Positions 1 to 8,948 of a stretch of 36,603 bases of DNA are shown here, piece after piece. Positions within the stretch are counted from its first letter, which is position 1; each line of letters starts with the position of its first letter. Source of the stretch: a virus; IMG/VR virus record IMGVR_UViG_3300037493_005225, positions 1-36,603 of that record, one strand, 5' to 3'. Both the position numbers and the translations under genes were made by a program. The notes below the pieces were generated by a model, which was not told the DNA's origin, searched no databases, and was given only the letters and a program-made list of their open reading frames with translations.

Positions 1-2538
1 AACGCAATAGATGTTGGCCGAATTACTGGCGAAAATCATGAGTCTGAAATTGCCATAGCACCAAACACAGAATTCCGTGTTGTTTCGAATCAAAACAAAG
101 GAGGCACAACTTACATCAAGCTAGAATCAGTTGCTGGTGCAGGCTCCAAAGCACTCCCAAAAGACCTCAGCCAAGTCACGCTCGATGAGCGCAAGGCTAA
201 TTTGCCGAAATACAGGTCTCGCATAAATTTTGGAGGAAGACAACCATATGTTGCAATTTACCAGGATAATGATAAAGGAATTCAAATTGGAAAAGCAGAA
301 TATTTTATCGAGCCAGACGCGAGTGGAGATCCTGTGATGTGGGTTGAGTCTGCAAAAGTCGACGATCAATACAGAAACAAAGGTTATGGTGAAGCTCTTT
401 ATAGAGAACTTGCAAAATTAGCACAGACAGAAGGCGTGACAAGAATTGAAGGACTGGCAAACAAAGACGCAGTAAAAGTAAGAGAAAAGCTATTTGAACG
501 AAAACCAGATCCACTCGGTTTGGACATGAACAGGATTGATATGGTCAATCCCTCCACAAAATACCTGCCAAAGTCTGAGCAAGATTTCTACTCGCGCCTA
601 CAGCGTGGCATCGCAGCAAGCCAGCAGAACACCATGTCGCCAGAGCAAGCCAAGTCACTGGCTAAGAAGTCCACAAACCAAGAGGAACTGAAGTGGTCTG
701 GCATTGAGCAAGCTATTGACAACATAGCTGAGGAAAACAATGGCAAGGTGCCAAAGCAAGCTCTGTTGGATTATATGGCTGATGCTGGTGATGTGCAGTT
801 TGAAGAGGTCGTGCTGCAGGAAGAAGGAAATACGCCTGAAGAAAAAGAGTTAGACTTATTATTGAACAAAGAAAGTCTAACAACTGAAGAACAAGATAGA
901 GTTCGTGCGTTAAAGCGAGTTATTTGGGCCAATCGTGGCATAGGAGGTGCTTGGTCGTCATCGCCAAGAACTTTACAGACTGCAAAGTATGGCCCAAAAG
1001 GAATGAACAAAGTCATTCCTGGAGGTGAAAACTATCGTGAGATTGTTTTGACGATGCCGACCAAAACAGAAGATGAAATTGCTGAAAAAATACTTCAAAA
1101 GGCAGGTCTTGTTTTGGGAAAATCACGAAATAATAGATGGGCTCGTGATATAAATGGGATGCGTGTGTATCCATCTGATGCAGATGTAGATTTGATAAAA
1201 GAAGGAAGCAGAAAAGCAACTCCAGAAGAAGATGTGGCTATAAAAGCTGCAAGAAATGCAAAAGCACCTGAATCATATACCTCTTCTCACTACCAAAACA
1301 TCCCAAACTATGTCGCTCACATTCGTTTGAATGAACGGAAAGACGCCGAAGGAAAAGAAGGATTGTTTATTGAGGAAATTCAATCTGACAGGGCGCAGCA
1401 ATTAAGAAAAGAAAAAGAAAAATATGCAATAAAGACTTTTGGCAGGAAAGAAAAGTTTTCTGATTACACAAAAGAGCAACAGCAAGAAGCAATTAATTAT
1501 GCACTGACAGTGATTCCTAATGCTCCTTTTATTCAAAATACAAGTCAATGGTCTGTCGCTTTATTTAAGCGTGCATTGCGTGATGCAGTTGCTGATGGCA
1601 AAGAATGGATTGGTTGGACAGATGGTGAAACGCAAGCGGATAGGTATGATTTAAGCACACAGGTTGATGCTATTGCTTACAAAAAAATCGGTGAAGAGTT
1701 TTCAATTTCCACAAAAGAGAAAGGTCAGCGATACCAGGTTTTAGGGAGTTTCCTGCCTGATAAGCTCGATGATGTTATAGGAAAAGAACTTGCTCAAAAA
1801 ATAATCAAAGACGAAGGCGAAGATATTGATCCTGATGATACAGGACCAGAATACAAAGGAGGAGTTAAAACATTTTCAGGTATCGACCTCAAAGTCGGAG
1901 GCGAAGGAATGAAAGGATTCTACGACACCATGCTTCCGAAAGAGATCGGCAAGTATGTTGGTAAGATGGGCGGCAAAGTTGAGCAAGACAAAATAGGGAC
2001 AGAATCTTCTGGTGCTGCTCCAAATTTAGAAGGATTTTCAGAAAACGACTGGGACACATTTGCTGGAGCTGTAGAATTCCCGAGCGGAGACAAGCCTCTT
2101 ATTGGAGAGGTTAGATTGCACCATATCAACACAGACAAGAATTTTACAATTGTTGCGACAGGAGAAGGATTTCAACTCTTTGATGAAAATGGAGAATACT
2201 ACACGCTAAGCAAAGAATTCCAAACTGCAGAGGAAGCAAAAAATTATTTGAAAGAAAATTTTGAAGACGGATGGTTTCATCAAGAACTTTCTAACAAGAA
2301 TCCAGGTGAATATTTTAACGAGCCACAGCAAAAAAGCAACACAATATGGCGCATAAACATCACACCAGAAATGCGTAATTTGATCTCATCCGAAGGACAA
2401 GCAAAATTCCTGCCAAAGTCCGAGCAGCAATCAAGCCAGCCAGTGCAAGCTCCAAAAGAGCGTGGGCTTCAGTTCCTCAAATATGCCGAGGAAGAAGAAG
2501 AGCGTCCTGCACCTCTTTCCAGCCTGATGATGAATTGA
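1..2538 (+). CDS. Large polyvalent protein, C-terminal part (ADP-ribosyltransferase end, GNAT, phage polyvalent domains)
   Basis: The frame is open from base 1 with no stop, so the 845 residues seen are the 3' part of a longer gene. Residues 11-17 contain E-S-E followed by a strand like the ExE end of arginine-type ADP-ribosyltransferases. Residues about 68-170 look like a GNAT acetyltransferase, with the acetyl-CoA loop QYRNKGYGEAL near 121-131. The rest has segments typical of large phage polyvalent proteins: a Y-R-E-I-V-L-T-M-P strand, FIEEIQSDRAQQLRK, GWTDGETQADRYDLSTQVD and GMKGFYDTMLPKEIGKY. Such proteins are thought to be packaged and injected to modify host targets; that role is inferred. 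YLPKSEQ and FLPKSEQ flank the central region. The last 62 bp overlap the convergent nuclease gene. A TTG at 202 is an internal codon, not the start. Confidence 0.8.
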   Translation, partial: NAIDVGRITGENHESEIAIAPNTEFRVVSNQNKGGTTYIKLESVAGAGSKALPKDLSQVTLDERKANLPKYRSRINFGGRQPYVAIYQDNDKGIQIGKAEYFIEPDASGDPVMWVESAKVDDQYRNKGYGEALYRELAKLAQTEGVTRIEGLANKDAVKVREKLFERKPDPLGLDMNRIDMVNPSTKYLPKSEQDFYSRLQRGIAASQQNTMSPEQAKSLAKKSTNQEELKWSGIEQAIDNIAEENNGKVPKQALLDYMADAGDVQFEEVVLQEEGNTPEEKELDLLLNKESLTTEEQDRVRALKRVIWANRGIGGAWSSSPRTLQTAKYGPKGMNKVIPGGENYREIVLTMPTKTEDEIAEKILQKAGLVLGKSRNNRWARDINGMRVYPSDADVDLIKEGSRKATPEEDVAIKAARNAKAPESYTSSHYQNIPNYVAHIRLNERKDAEGKEGLFIEEIQSDRAQQLRKEKEKYAIKTFGRKEKFSDYTKEQQQEAINYALTVIPNAPFIQNTSQWSVALFKRALRDAVADGKEWIGWTDGETQADRYDLSTQVDAIAYKKIGEEFSISTKEKGQRYQVLGSFLPDKLDDVIGKELAQKIIKDEGEDIDPDDTGPEYKGGVKTFSGIDLKVGGEGMKGFYDTMLPKEIGKYVGKMGGKVEQDKIGTESSGAAPNLEGFSENDWDTFAGAVEFPSGDKPLIGEVRLHHINTDKNFTIVATGEGFQLFDENGEYYTLSKEFQTAEEAKNYLKENFEDGWFHQELSNKNPGEYFNEPQQKSNTIWRINITPEMRNLISSEGQAKFLPKSEQQSSQPVQAPKERGLQFLKYAEEEEERPAPLSSLMMN

Positions 2539-2905
2539 TGTTTTCGATGCAGGTGACTCTGTTCTTGGTTATGATTGACTCAACAGAGGACTCGCCACAG
2601 AAGGAAACAATTTTGTCGCTGATCAAGTAGGCAGAATTGTCCTCATCATTCCAAACAAGAACAATGGCTTTTCCTCCAGCGAGCATGTGATCGCGAATCC
2701 ACTTTTGCTGCCCAGATCGAAATGGAATTTTTTGTCTTATATTTTTAACAAATTTCAATTCAATCCAAAATGGACCATGAATCTTGCTAACACAGTAAAG
2801 GTCTGGTGTGGAAAAATAGCCAGAAAATTCAAACGACCAGAATCTTAGTCCTTTGCTGGTGCATTTCTTGCGCACTGTTTGGCTAAGCCATTTTTCATTC
2901 CTCAT
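2477..2905 (-). CDS. PD-(D/E)XK (VRR-NUC/resolvase-like) nuclease
   Basis: A 142-residue protein that looks like a small nuclease of the PD-(D/E)XK fold. The core is TPDLY near residue 32, then WIELKFVK around 47, giving the D...ExK catalytic set. It is followed by a Q-K-W-I-R helix and a hydrophobic strand (KAIVLVW), as in VRR-NUC and phage resolvase-like nucleases. It is last in the operon after the SNF2-type helicase, overlapping it by 11 bp, a pairing that fits recombination or branch processing. Its 3' end runs 62 bp into the convergent polyvalent gene. The substrate (Holliday junction, flap or other DNA) cannot be read from sequence. Confidence 0.65.
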   Translation of the reverse strand: MRNEKWLSQTVRKKCTSKGLRFWSFEFSGYFSTPDLYCVSKIHGPFWIELKFVKNIRQKIPFRSGQQKWIRDHMLAGGKAIVLVWNDEDNSAYLISDKIVSFCGESSVESIITKNRVTCIENINSSSGWKEVQDALLLPRHI

Positions 2906-4679
2906 ATTTCAAGAAGAAGTTGTCGGGATCTTGCATGATTAAATTTGCAAGATCTTTCTTCCAACGGAATGCTGTGATGATCTTGTGATCTTGAGTTTTC
3001 CTAGCCTTGAGATCCCAAACAATGAGCTTGTGCTTCAGGCCAGTCCTGTGGGCTCGCTTTTCACATTCCTCGCGCAAGCGCAGGGAAGGATCATTGCTGT
3101 AGAAAATAACATGCTTGGCAGCAGTTAGTGTATGGCCAATGCCAGCAGATCTTGGCTGGCCAATGAAATACTTTGTTTTGTCACATTCCATGAATTTCTT
3201 CTTGGCCAATGCCCTGTCCTCTTCATTAATTCCACCATGATAACTGACTGCTGCTTTTCCGAGCGTCTTTTGAATAATTTCAAGGTCTGCACGAAATCTT
3301 GCAAATATGAGTGCTTTGCCAGGATTTGCTTCCAAGAGCATCAAAAGTGCCTTCAGGCGACTTGGCATTTCGTCTTCGAGTTGTTTGATCCCATCCAATG
3401 GCCACCATCCGCTGGAAATCTGCTGAAGACGCAAGTTTTTTACCATTGCAGAGTGCTCTTCTATGCTGTCGGAACTAGAAGCTCCAGTATCAGGTGATTC
3501 GAAATCTTCTTCGACGATTTCTAGACCCATCCCTGTGGTTTCTGCATGCGTTCCTTGTGCAGAAAAGAACGCAAGATTCTTTAAATTTAGCTCGTCGAAC
3601 ACTCTGCGCTCGTTTTCAGCCAAATCGAATGGCCACTCTTTGTAAATTCTGTCTGGGAGATCCAAACAATCGTCAGCCAGCACCCTGTAGCAATGGCCAT
3701 CGATCCTGCGACGCAACTCGTCAAGATTCTTGTAGCCTTTGATCTCATTGAAATAGCCAATCTCGCAGAACTCTGCTTTGAAACCAGTCCACGTGTCATG
3801 TCCAATGATCCAAGGATCCAGGAATTTGAATTGGCTAAAGAGCTCGTCTGCACCCTCAGCCACTGGTGCTCCATCCAACACTCTGCGATACTTGGCCAAT
3901 TTGCTGCACTTGTCAATGAGGAACTTGGTGCGCTTGGCTTGTGGATTCTTGATGCTCGCGCTCTGATCAATAACGAGCATGCATCGCCACTTTCCGAGCA
4001 TCTTCATAATCATGTTCTGGGCATGTTCGCCAACAAATGCCTCGACATTGAATGCCATGATGCGGAATTTGTCTTTCTCTTCAATAAGCTTGGCGAATGC
4101 TTCTTGTTTGAATTTCGCCTTGTAATTGCCAGACCAATATTCTGCTGAATAAGGAATGCTCATGTCCTTGGGCAACTCATAGTCAATCCAGTTGCGATGA
4201 ACGCCATTTGGCCAAGCCACAATGATAAGAGCATCAATCTTGTCTTGTTGGTGAAGCCAGCAGGCATTGTCAATGGTCACTTTTGTCTTTCCTGTGCCTT
4301 GCTCCATGAACAAGCCAAAGGAGTCGCGCTCTCTTGAGATGGCGAATGCCTTGCGTTGGTGATCCATCGGATCCCGTTTGTATTTGTAGTCGCTGTCGTC
4401 TGGGACAACAGCAGGATCGGATTTTGCTCTGACGATTTCCTCACCACGCTCTTCTTTGAGCAAATATTGTTTGCGAATGGACTCGGATCCACCAATCCAT
4501 TCGGCATCTGGCCAGTCGTTGAGAATCCGACGAATGTTTTCGCCAGAAACTCTAACGATGGCATTTCTTCCCTGCCACTTGAAGTGACCAGGAAGCCCAG
4601 AGATCTTGGCGAAGTTTCCTCCGCCAAGACTCTCTGGGATGAGCAAAATGTGATTTTCTCTATGTGGAGAAATGATCAC
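2895..4679 (-). CDS. SNF2-like superfamily 2 helicase/ATPase with altered motif II
   Basis: A 594-residue SF2 protein of the phage SNF2-like type. Motif I is GTGKT at 128-132. Motif Ia follows as IIVAWPNGVHRNW. Motif II reads V-I-D-Q-S-A at 236-241, where the family normally has D-E; motif III reads L-D-G-A-P at 268-272 instead of L-T-G-T-P. The C-terminal RecA domain is intact: LIFARF, SYHGGI, a motif V region AGIGHTLTAAKHVIFYSND and motif VI with R-A-H-R. The likely role is DNA translocation in recombination or replication restart. The start codon is GTG, in a GTGA overlap with the upstream gene's stop. The Glu-to-Gln change may weaken ATP hydrolysis or mark a subfamily. The nuclease downstream overlaps it by 11 bp. 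Confidence 0.85.
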   Translation of the reverse strand: MIISPHRENHILLIPESLGGGNFAKISGLPGHFKWQGRNAIVRVSGENIRRILNDWPDAEWIGGSESIRKQYLLKEERGEEIVRAKSDPAVVPDDSDYKYKRDPMDHQRKAFAISRERDSFGLFMEQGTGKTKVTIDNACWLHQQDKIDALIIVAWPNGVHRNWIDYELPKDMSIPYSAEYWSGNYKAKFKQEAFAKLIEEKDKFRIMAFNVEAFVGEHAQNMIMKMLGKWRCMLVIDQSASIKNPQAKRTKFLIDKCSKLAKYRRVLDGAPVAEGADELFSQFKFLDPWIIGHDTWTGFKAEFCEIGYFNEIKGYKNLDELRRRIDGHCYRVLADDCLDLPDRIYKEWPFDLAENERRVFDELNLKNLAFFSAQGTHAETTGMGLEIVEEDFESPDTGASSSDSIEEHSAMVKNLRLQQISSGWWPLDGIKQLEDEMPSRLKALLMLLEANPGKALIFARFRADLEIIQKTLGKAAVSYHGGINEEDRALAKKKFMECDKTKYFIGQPRSAGIGHTLTAAKHVIFYSNDPSLRLREECEKRAHRTGLKHKLIVWDLKARKTQDHKIITAFRWKKDLANLIMQDPDNFFLKYEE

Positions 4680-5125
4680 ACCAACTCAATGTTTCCTGCT
4701 TTGATATCCCAAGCCAGATCGACACGACGACCGCCAGCAGCGATGAACTGCTCATAGGTCATTCCTTCGCTGATGAGATTCCAGCTCTTCCAGCCATTTG
4801 TGCCTTCGCGACGTGGATTTTCAGCAGATAGCTTAACGAGCGTTTTGCCAGCCAGCGAGCTAGTGCGGCCACGAGCGGATTTTTCAGTTGTCGGTGCGAT
4901 TGGTGCTTCAGTCATTTTCTTGGTTTTTGTTTCTTTGCTGGTTGGACCAGCGAGTTCATTGTGTGCTTTGATCAATTCGGCAACACGCTGTTCAGCTGTC
5001 GCACGATCCCGAAATTTCAAGATGTGCTTGCTGCCAGAGTTATCATTATAGAATTTAACCAACTCAGCAGTTGTTGATGAGCTGATGTTGATGTTGATTG
5101 TGCCGATTATGCTAATTGATTTCAT
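4676..5125 (-). CDS. Conserved phage protein with DUF3489-like N-terminus
   Basis: A 149-residue protein of unknown function, first gene of the unit that continues with the SNF2-like helicase. The N-terminal half contains L-V-K-F-Y-N and FRDRATAEQRVAELI, which resembles the amino part of DUF3489-type proteins. A Lys/Thr/Ala-rich linker follows (about 60-90). The C-terminal 40 residues, with W-K-S-W, MTYEQFIAAGGRR and DLAWDIK, look like a compact DNA-binding-type module; that reading is inference. The start at 5125 is supported by an AGAAAGA tract 10 bp upstream and a promoter-hairpin leader. It ends in a GTGA overlap with the helicase. Confidence 0.65.
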   Translation of the reverse strand: MKSISIIGTININISSSTTAELVKFYNDNSGSKHILKFRDRATAEQRVAELIKAHNELAGPTSKETKTKKMTEAPIAPTTEKSARGRTSSLAGKTLVKLSAENPRREGTNGWKSWNLISEGMTYEQFIAAGGRRVDLAWDIKAGNIELV

Positions 5126-5134
5126 GTTAGTTTT

Positions 5135-5213
5135 TCTTTCTGTATTTTTAGTTAGTTCGAGGAACCATTCCTTGAACTACTGATACTATTCTTCGGATTC
5201 TTTAAATGGGCAA
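5135..5213 (-). promoter_or_regulatory. Promoter plus 5' hairpin leader (minus-strand copy)
   Basis: Read on the minus strand: -35 TTGCCC (5213-5208), 17-bp spacer, -10 AATAGT (5190-5185). A hairpin at 5176-5156 follows, with a 9-bp stem carrying one A-C mismatch and the loop context GGAATGGTTCC. After it come an A-rich stretch and AGAAAGA (5141-5135), just before the ATG at 5125. It lies between the polymerase gene and the helicase operon, so that operon has its own promoter. The layout matches copies at 18150, 21364, 22232 and 22864 on the other strand. Confidence 0.65.
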
Positions 5214-5218
5214 CATAA

Positions 5219-8053
5219 TTATTCAGCAAACTGAATACAACCAGTTAGCTTCTTCCATCGCTGAATGTGGATTTTCCTGAATCCACGCTTGTTTTCTCCT
5301 TTAATTAAATACCACTCTCCAATCTTGCCTTCTTCGACAATTGGCAGTCCATATTGGAGATATTTGTATTTGTTAATTGTGCAGATCATACTGCTTGTGT
5401 CGTCCTCAACAGTGATGTTCAAGAACAGTGTTTGTCCTTCCATGCGCTTTCCTCCACGCTTGGCCAAGTTCTGAATTTCATTATGGTCGCGAAGGTTCTT
5501 CTCAGACAACTTGGCAATAAAGACAAACATCCCATCGCTGTCTTGCTTGATGTCGTCAAGATTCACGATCTTGCTTTCAATGCCATATTTTGAAGGCTCG
5601 CGCTTGATATGTCCCCATAGATCTCTGGCTTCAAAAACAGAATCCCAAGGCGTTGTTCCTTCTGCAAGCAATCGCTCTTCACGAGGAGTAAACTTGGCAC
5701 CAGCATCACGCTTGCGGATCATGCTTTCTGCCAACTTAGCACCAACACCCTTGATGCTGATCAATCCGCCGATAAGTTTGCCTTCCTGCACAGACCAGTT
5801 GATTTTTGAATGCTTGGCATCGTATGGCTTGTATTCATAACCTTCATTGACCAACTCGCGCAGGATCTTTACAGATTGATCATCGTCCTTGGCATTGCGC
5901 AGACAACTGGCAGCAAACTCCAGCGGGAAGTGTGCCTTCATGACGCAGCACCAGTAACTCATCAAGCCATAAGCAACAGCGTGCGAGCGATTGAATGCCC
6001 AAGAGCCCATAGTGTTAATGTTGTCCCAAATAACCTTGGCTTGAGGTTCTTCAATCTCATTATTCTTGGCACCAACCTTGAACTTCTCCCAGTATTTGTC
6101 GAAGAATTCTTTGCCGAGCGATTTGCTCATCGCTTTGCGTAGCTGGCTGACATCCTCCCAAGAAAGTCCGCCAATCTCACGAGCAATCTGCATGACCTGC
6201 TCTTGATAAACAATAACACCAAAAGTAACTTTTGTGATTCCTTCAGCCATTGGGTGCAGGTAGGTTGTTTCACTCAAGTTCATGCGACGCTTGAGGAACT
6301 CAGTTGCACCACCAGAACTTAGTGGCCCTGGACGAGCCAAGGCTGTGATGCTGACAATGTCCTCAAGGCTGCTAATTTCCATCTGCTTCGTGAGGGATTG
6401 CAGTGCGTACCCTTCGAACTGAAATACGCCACTGAATTTTCCAGCATTCAGGACATCGAATGCCTTCTGGTCAGCGAGCATGTAATTCTGCAGATCTTGG
6501 CGTGTCCATCCAGCCTGATCAAGCGTGTCTTGAATAACACTAAGCGTCCGCAAGCCAAGAGCATCAATCTTCAGCAGATTCAACTTTTCCGCATCATACT
6601 TATCCAGCATGACAGCACCAGTTTGCTGGTTCACTGCGCAATAGTTGGTAATTGGGTGTGCCGTTACAACAATTCCTGCTGCGTGCACGCCTGTGTGGCG
6701 AGCGTGTCCTTCAAGGTCTGCCGAGTAACGGAGCTCTGGGTATTTTTCAAGTGTCTTTCTGCCAATGTCGAGTTGCTCAAATGTATCAAGAATACAGAAT
6801 GCTGCTCGTGAGTCACCAGTGCTTCGTTCGATGATTGAATCTTTGAGATCCTGCACCTCCCAAACTGGAATTCGCAATTGCTTGGCCACGTCGGTTATGG
6901 CGGACTTTGCTTTGAACACACTAATTGTCCCAAGGCGACTCACCCTATCATGGCCATATTTCTGGCGCATGTATTCAAAAACCATTTCACGCTTGTCATC
7001 CTGAAAATCAATGTCAATGTCGGGATAGTCTTCACGATTTATGTCAATGAATCGCTCGAAAAGCAGGTCGTACGGAATTGGGTCGATGCCTGTGATTCCG
7101 ATAAGGTAGCAAACCAAGCTACCACAGGAAGAACCTCGTGCTGGGCCAACGAGCATGTGCTCGCGAGCGTAGTTGACCATGTCAGCAACAACATAAAAGT
7201 AGTCCTCGAATTTCTTTTCTTTGATCAAATCCAATTCACGCTTGAGACGCTGCTTGTAAATTTCATCCTTCAAGTCGATCTTGAGTTGCTTGGCGCCAAT
7301 AACACACATTTCCTTGAGTGTTTTGTCAACAACAGGATGCACCATCTCGGCATTTGGCAGGTTGGCACAGCACATCTCAGCAATCTCAGCTGCATTGGCA
7401 ATTGCCTCATCTTGATCTGGCCAAATTTCCTGCCATTCCCATATATTAAGAATGTGACCAGGAGCTGTTCTGCTGACACGATTTTCACCTATTACGATTT
7501 CGTATGCTGCTTTGTCCTGTGGTCTTGGGTAAAGATTGTCGCCAGCAGCCACAAGCTTGTATCCAAGTTTCCTGGCATTCCCAACAAAGAATTTTGGACA
7601 AAGTTGATTCAGCTCAATGCAGAAATTCTTCATTCCTGGTTTGATCAATGAAAAGTCTGGTGCTGATCCACTAAGACAAACAAGATTCCCTGTTTGAAGC
7701 AGGTCTGCAACACAATTGTAGTCAAGTCTTGGGAAGTAGTAGAATTTCTCTGTTGAAAGAGTTACCAACTCGTAAAGCTCGCGAAGGCCATCATTGTTTA
7801 TGGCAAGGAATGTCATGCCGTTTGCTGGTTGCTTTTCGCGAAGTTCCATGTCTCTGACAATAGCAATTTCTGCGCCAAAAATTGGCTTTATTCCTTTTGC
7901 TTTGCAGAGCTTGCTCCAGCGGACGTGCCCCCAAGTGCCATTCTTGTCAGTGATTGCTGCTGAATTTGTCTTCTGGCAATCAAGGACGCTTTCCAGTTTT
8001 CCGTAAGCAATCCTGTGCGAGTGTTCAGTTCTGTTCCTGAGTTGTGTTAGCAT
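5219..8053 (-). CDS. dnaE: DNA polymerase III alpha subunit (C-family, DnaE-like)
   Basis: A 944-residue C-family replicative polymerase, shorter than the roughly 1160 residues of bacterial DnaE. The N-terminus matches a PHP domain, but the metal-binding H-x-H is replaced by R-N-R (L-R-N-R-T-E-H-S), so PHP exonuclease activity is unlikely. The palm carries VGPARGSSCGSLVCYLIGIT near 303-322, PDIDIDF near 343-349 (two catalytic Asp) and LLKIDALGLRTL with the third Asp. Thumb and fingers segments follow (EYALQSL-like, YQEQVMQIA, FNRSHAVAYG). The last 100 residues look like an OB fold. A separate DnaQ-like exonuclease upstream could supply proofreading. It overlaps the 5'-3' exonuclease gene by 29 bp; no strong ribosome site is visible. 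Confidence 0.93.
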   Translation of the reverse strand: MLTQLRNRTEHSHRIAYGKLESVLDCQKTNSAAITDKNGTWGHVRWSKLCKAKGIKPIFGAEIAIVRDMELREKQPANGMTFLAINNDGLRELYELVTLSTEKFYYFPRLDYNCVADLLQTGNLVCLSGSAPDFSLIKPGMKNFCIELNQLCPKFFVGNARKLGYKLVAAGDNLYPRPQDKAAYEIVIGENRVSRTAPGHILNIWEWQEIWPDQDEAIANAAEIAEMCCANLPNAEMVHPVVDKTLKEMCVIGAKQLKIDLKDEIYKQRLKRELDLIKEKKFEDYFYVVADMVNYAREHMLVGPARGSSCGSLVCYLIGITGIDPIPYDLLFERFIDINREDYPDIDIDFQDDKREMVFEYMRQKYGHDRVSRLGTISVFKAKSAITDVAKQLRIPVWEVQDLKDSIIERSTGDSRAAFCILDTFEQLDIGRKTLEKYPELRYSADLEGHARHTGVHAAGIVVTAHPITNYCAVNQQTGAVMLDKYDAEKLNLLKIDALGLRTLSVIQDTLDQAGWTRQDLQNYMLADQKAFDVLNAGKFSGVFQFEGYALQSLTKQMEISSLEDIVSITALARPGPLSSGGATEFLKRRMNLSETTYLHPMAEGITKVTFGVIVYQEQVMQIAREIGGLSWEDVSQLRKAMSKSLGKEFFDKYWEKFKVGAKNNEIEEPQAKVIWDNINTMGSWAFNRSHAVAYGLMSYWCCVMKAHFPLEFAASCLRNAKDDDQSVKILRELVNEGYEYKPYDAKHSKINWSVQEGKLIGGLISIKGVGAKLAESMIRKRDAGAKFTPREERLLAEGTTPWDSVFEARDLWGHIKREPSKYGIESKIVNLDDIKQDSDGMFVFIAKLSEKNLRDHNEIQNLAKRGGKRMEGQTLFLNITVEDDTSSMICTINKYKYLQYGLPIVEEGKIGEWYLIKGENKRGFRKIHIQRWKKLTGCIQFAE

Positions 8054-8948
8054 GATTTGTGATATTTTTGAATTGTTGTATTCTTTCTTTATGTCTTGTC
8101 ATATCGTATCTTGAGAATTCTTCAAGCAGTGCTTCTTCCTGAAAAGCACCAACTCTTAGGCCTGCCAAGATCTTTTCATTATCTGCTATCGAGGCTGCAT
8201 ATTCAAGACTCATCATATTGTAATTTCGCATGACAATTGATGAGAATGTTTCTCGATTAAGTTGGCTAATTACCTTGCCAGACTTTTCAGCTTTCTTGAA
8301 AACATTTTCTGAAGACAAGTTGTGAATGGAGGCTGGGTTTATTTTCTTTATGAATTTTAGAGCAGTCGGAATCCCAACTCCTCGGAAACCCGAAATATTG
8401 TCTGATGAGTCGCCAGCCATGCACTTGGCATACAAATAATGCCTAGCAGAGCAGTCGTATTTTTTCAGCACTTCAGTTGGCTCGTCATTTTTAGGATTTA
8501 TAACAGAAACGCCAAAATCAACAAGCTGAACAAAGTCCTCGTCACTTGAATAAATCTTGATGTTGCTGTAGTTTTCCTTGAGAGCAAACACGCGAGCAGC
8601 AATCAAGTCGTCTGCTTCATAACCAATGACATGGAGTGTTTGAACATTGTTCAGCATGTCGCATATCCTGCGGATAACTTCCAGTTGTGGGTAGAAAAGA
8701 TCAGCAGATTCACTCCTGACACGATTGGCTTTATATTCAGGATAAAGCTCCTTGCGCCATGCTGCTCGTCCACCATCCCAACAGACAAGAAACTCGTCTG
8801 GCTTGAACTTGTTGTCGAGCAGCAGCAGGGTGTTGAAGAATCCATAAATTGCACCAGTTGATTCGCCAGCAGAGTTGCGAAGCTCTGGGAGTTTATGGAA
8901 ATTGCGCATGGCAATATTGTTGCCATCAATAATGATTGTATTTTTCAT
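8025..8948 (-). CDS. 5'-3' exonuclease / flap endonuclease (PIN, H3TH)
   Basis: A 307-residue member of the T5 D15/Pol I N-domain family. IIDGNNIAMRN gives the first metal-binding Asp. LVCWDGGRAAWRKELYPEYKANR matches the helical arch region. GYEADDLIA and YSSDEDFVQLV supply acidic metal ligands, and AGDSSDNISGFRGVGIPTALKFI is the helix-three-turn-helix. It would remove RNA primers and flaps during lagging-strand synthesis. The start overlaps the stop of the upstream SF1 helicase by 4 bp (ATGA) and the end overlaps the polymerase gene, fitting a single replication operon. Confidence 0.92.
   Translation of the reverse strand: MKNTIIIDGNNIAMRNFHKLPELRNSAGESTGAIYGFFNTLLLLDNKFKPDEFLVCWDGGRAAWRKELYPEYKANRVRSESADLFYPQLEVIRRICDMLNNVQTLHVIGYEADDLIAARVFALKENYSNIKIYSSDEDFVQLVDFGVSVINPKNDEPTEVLKKYDCSARHYLYAKCMAGDSSDNISGFRGVGIPTALKFIKKINPASIHNLSSENVFKKAEKSGKVISQLNRETFSSIVMRNYNMMSLEYAASIADNEKILAGLRVGAFQEEALLEEFSRYDMTRHKERIQQFKNITNHANTTQEQN

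Noticed and set aside
6878-7651. 257-residue plus-strand frame inside the polymerase region
   Set aside because: It is antisense to a clear DnaE gene with all catalytic motifs, shows no domain of its own and has no start context.
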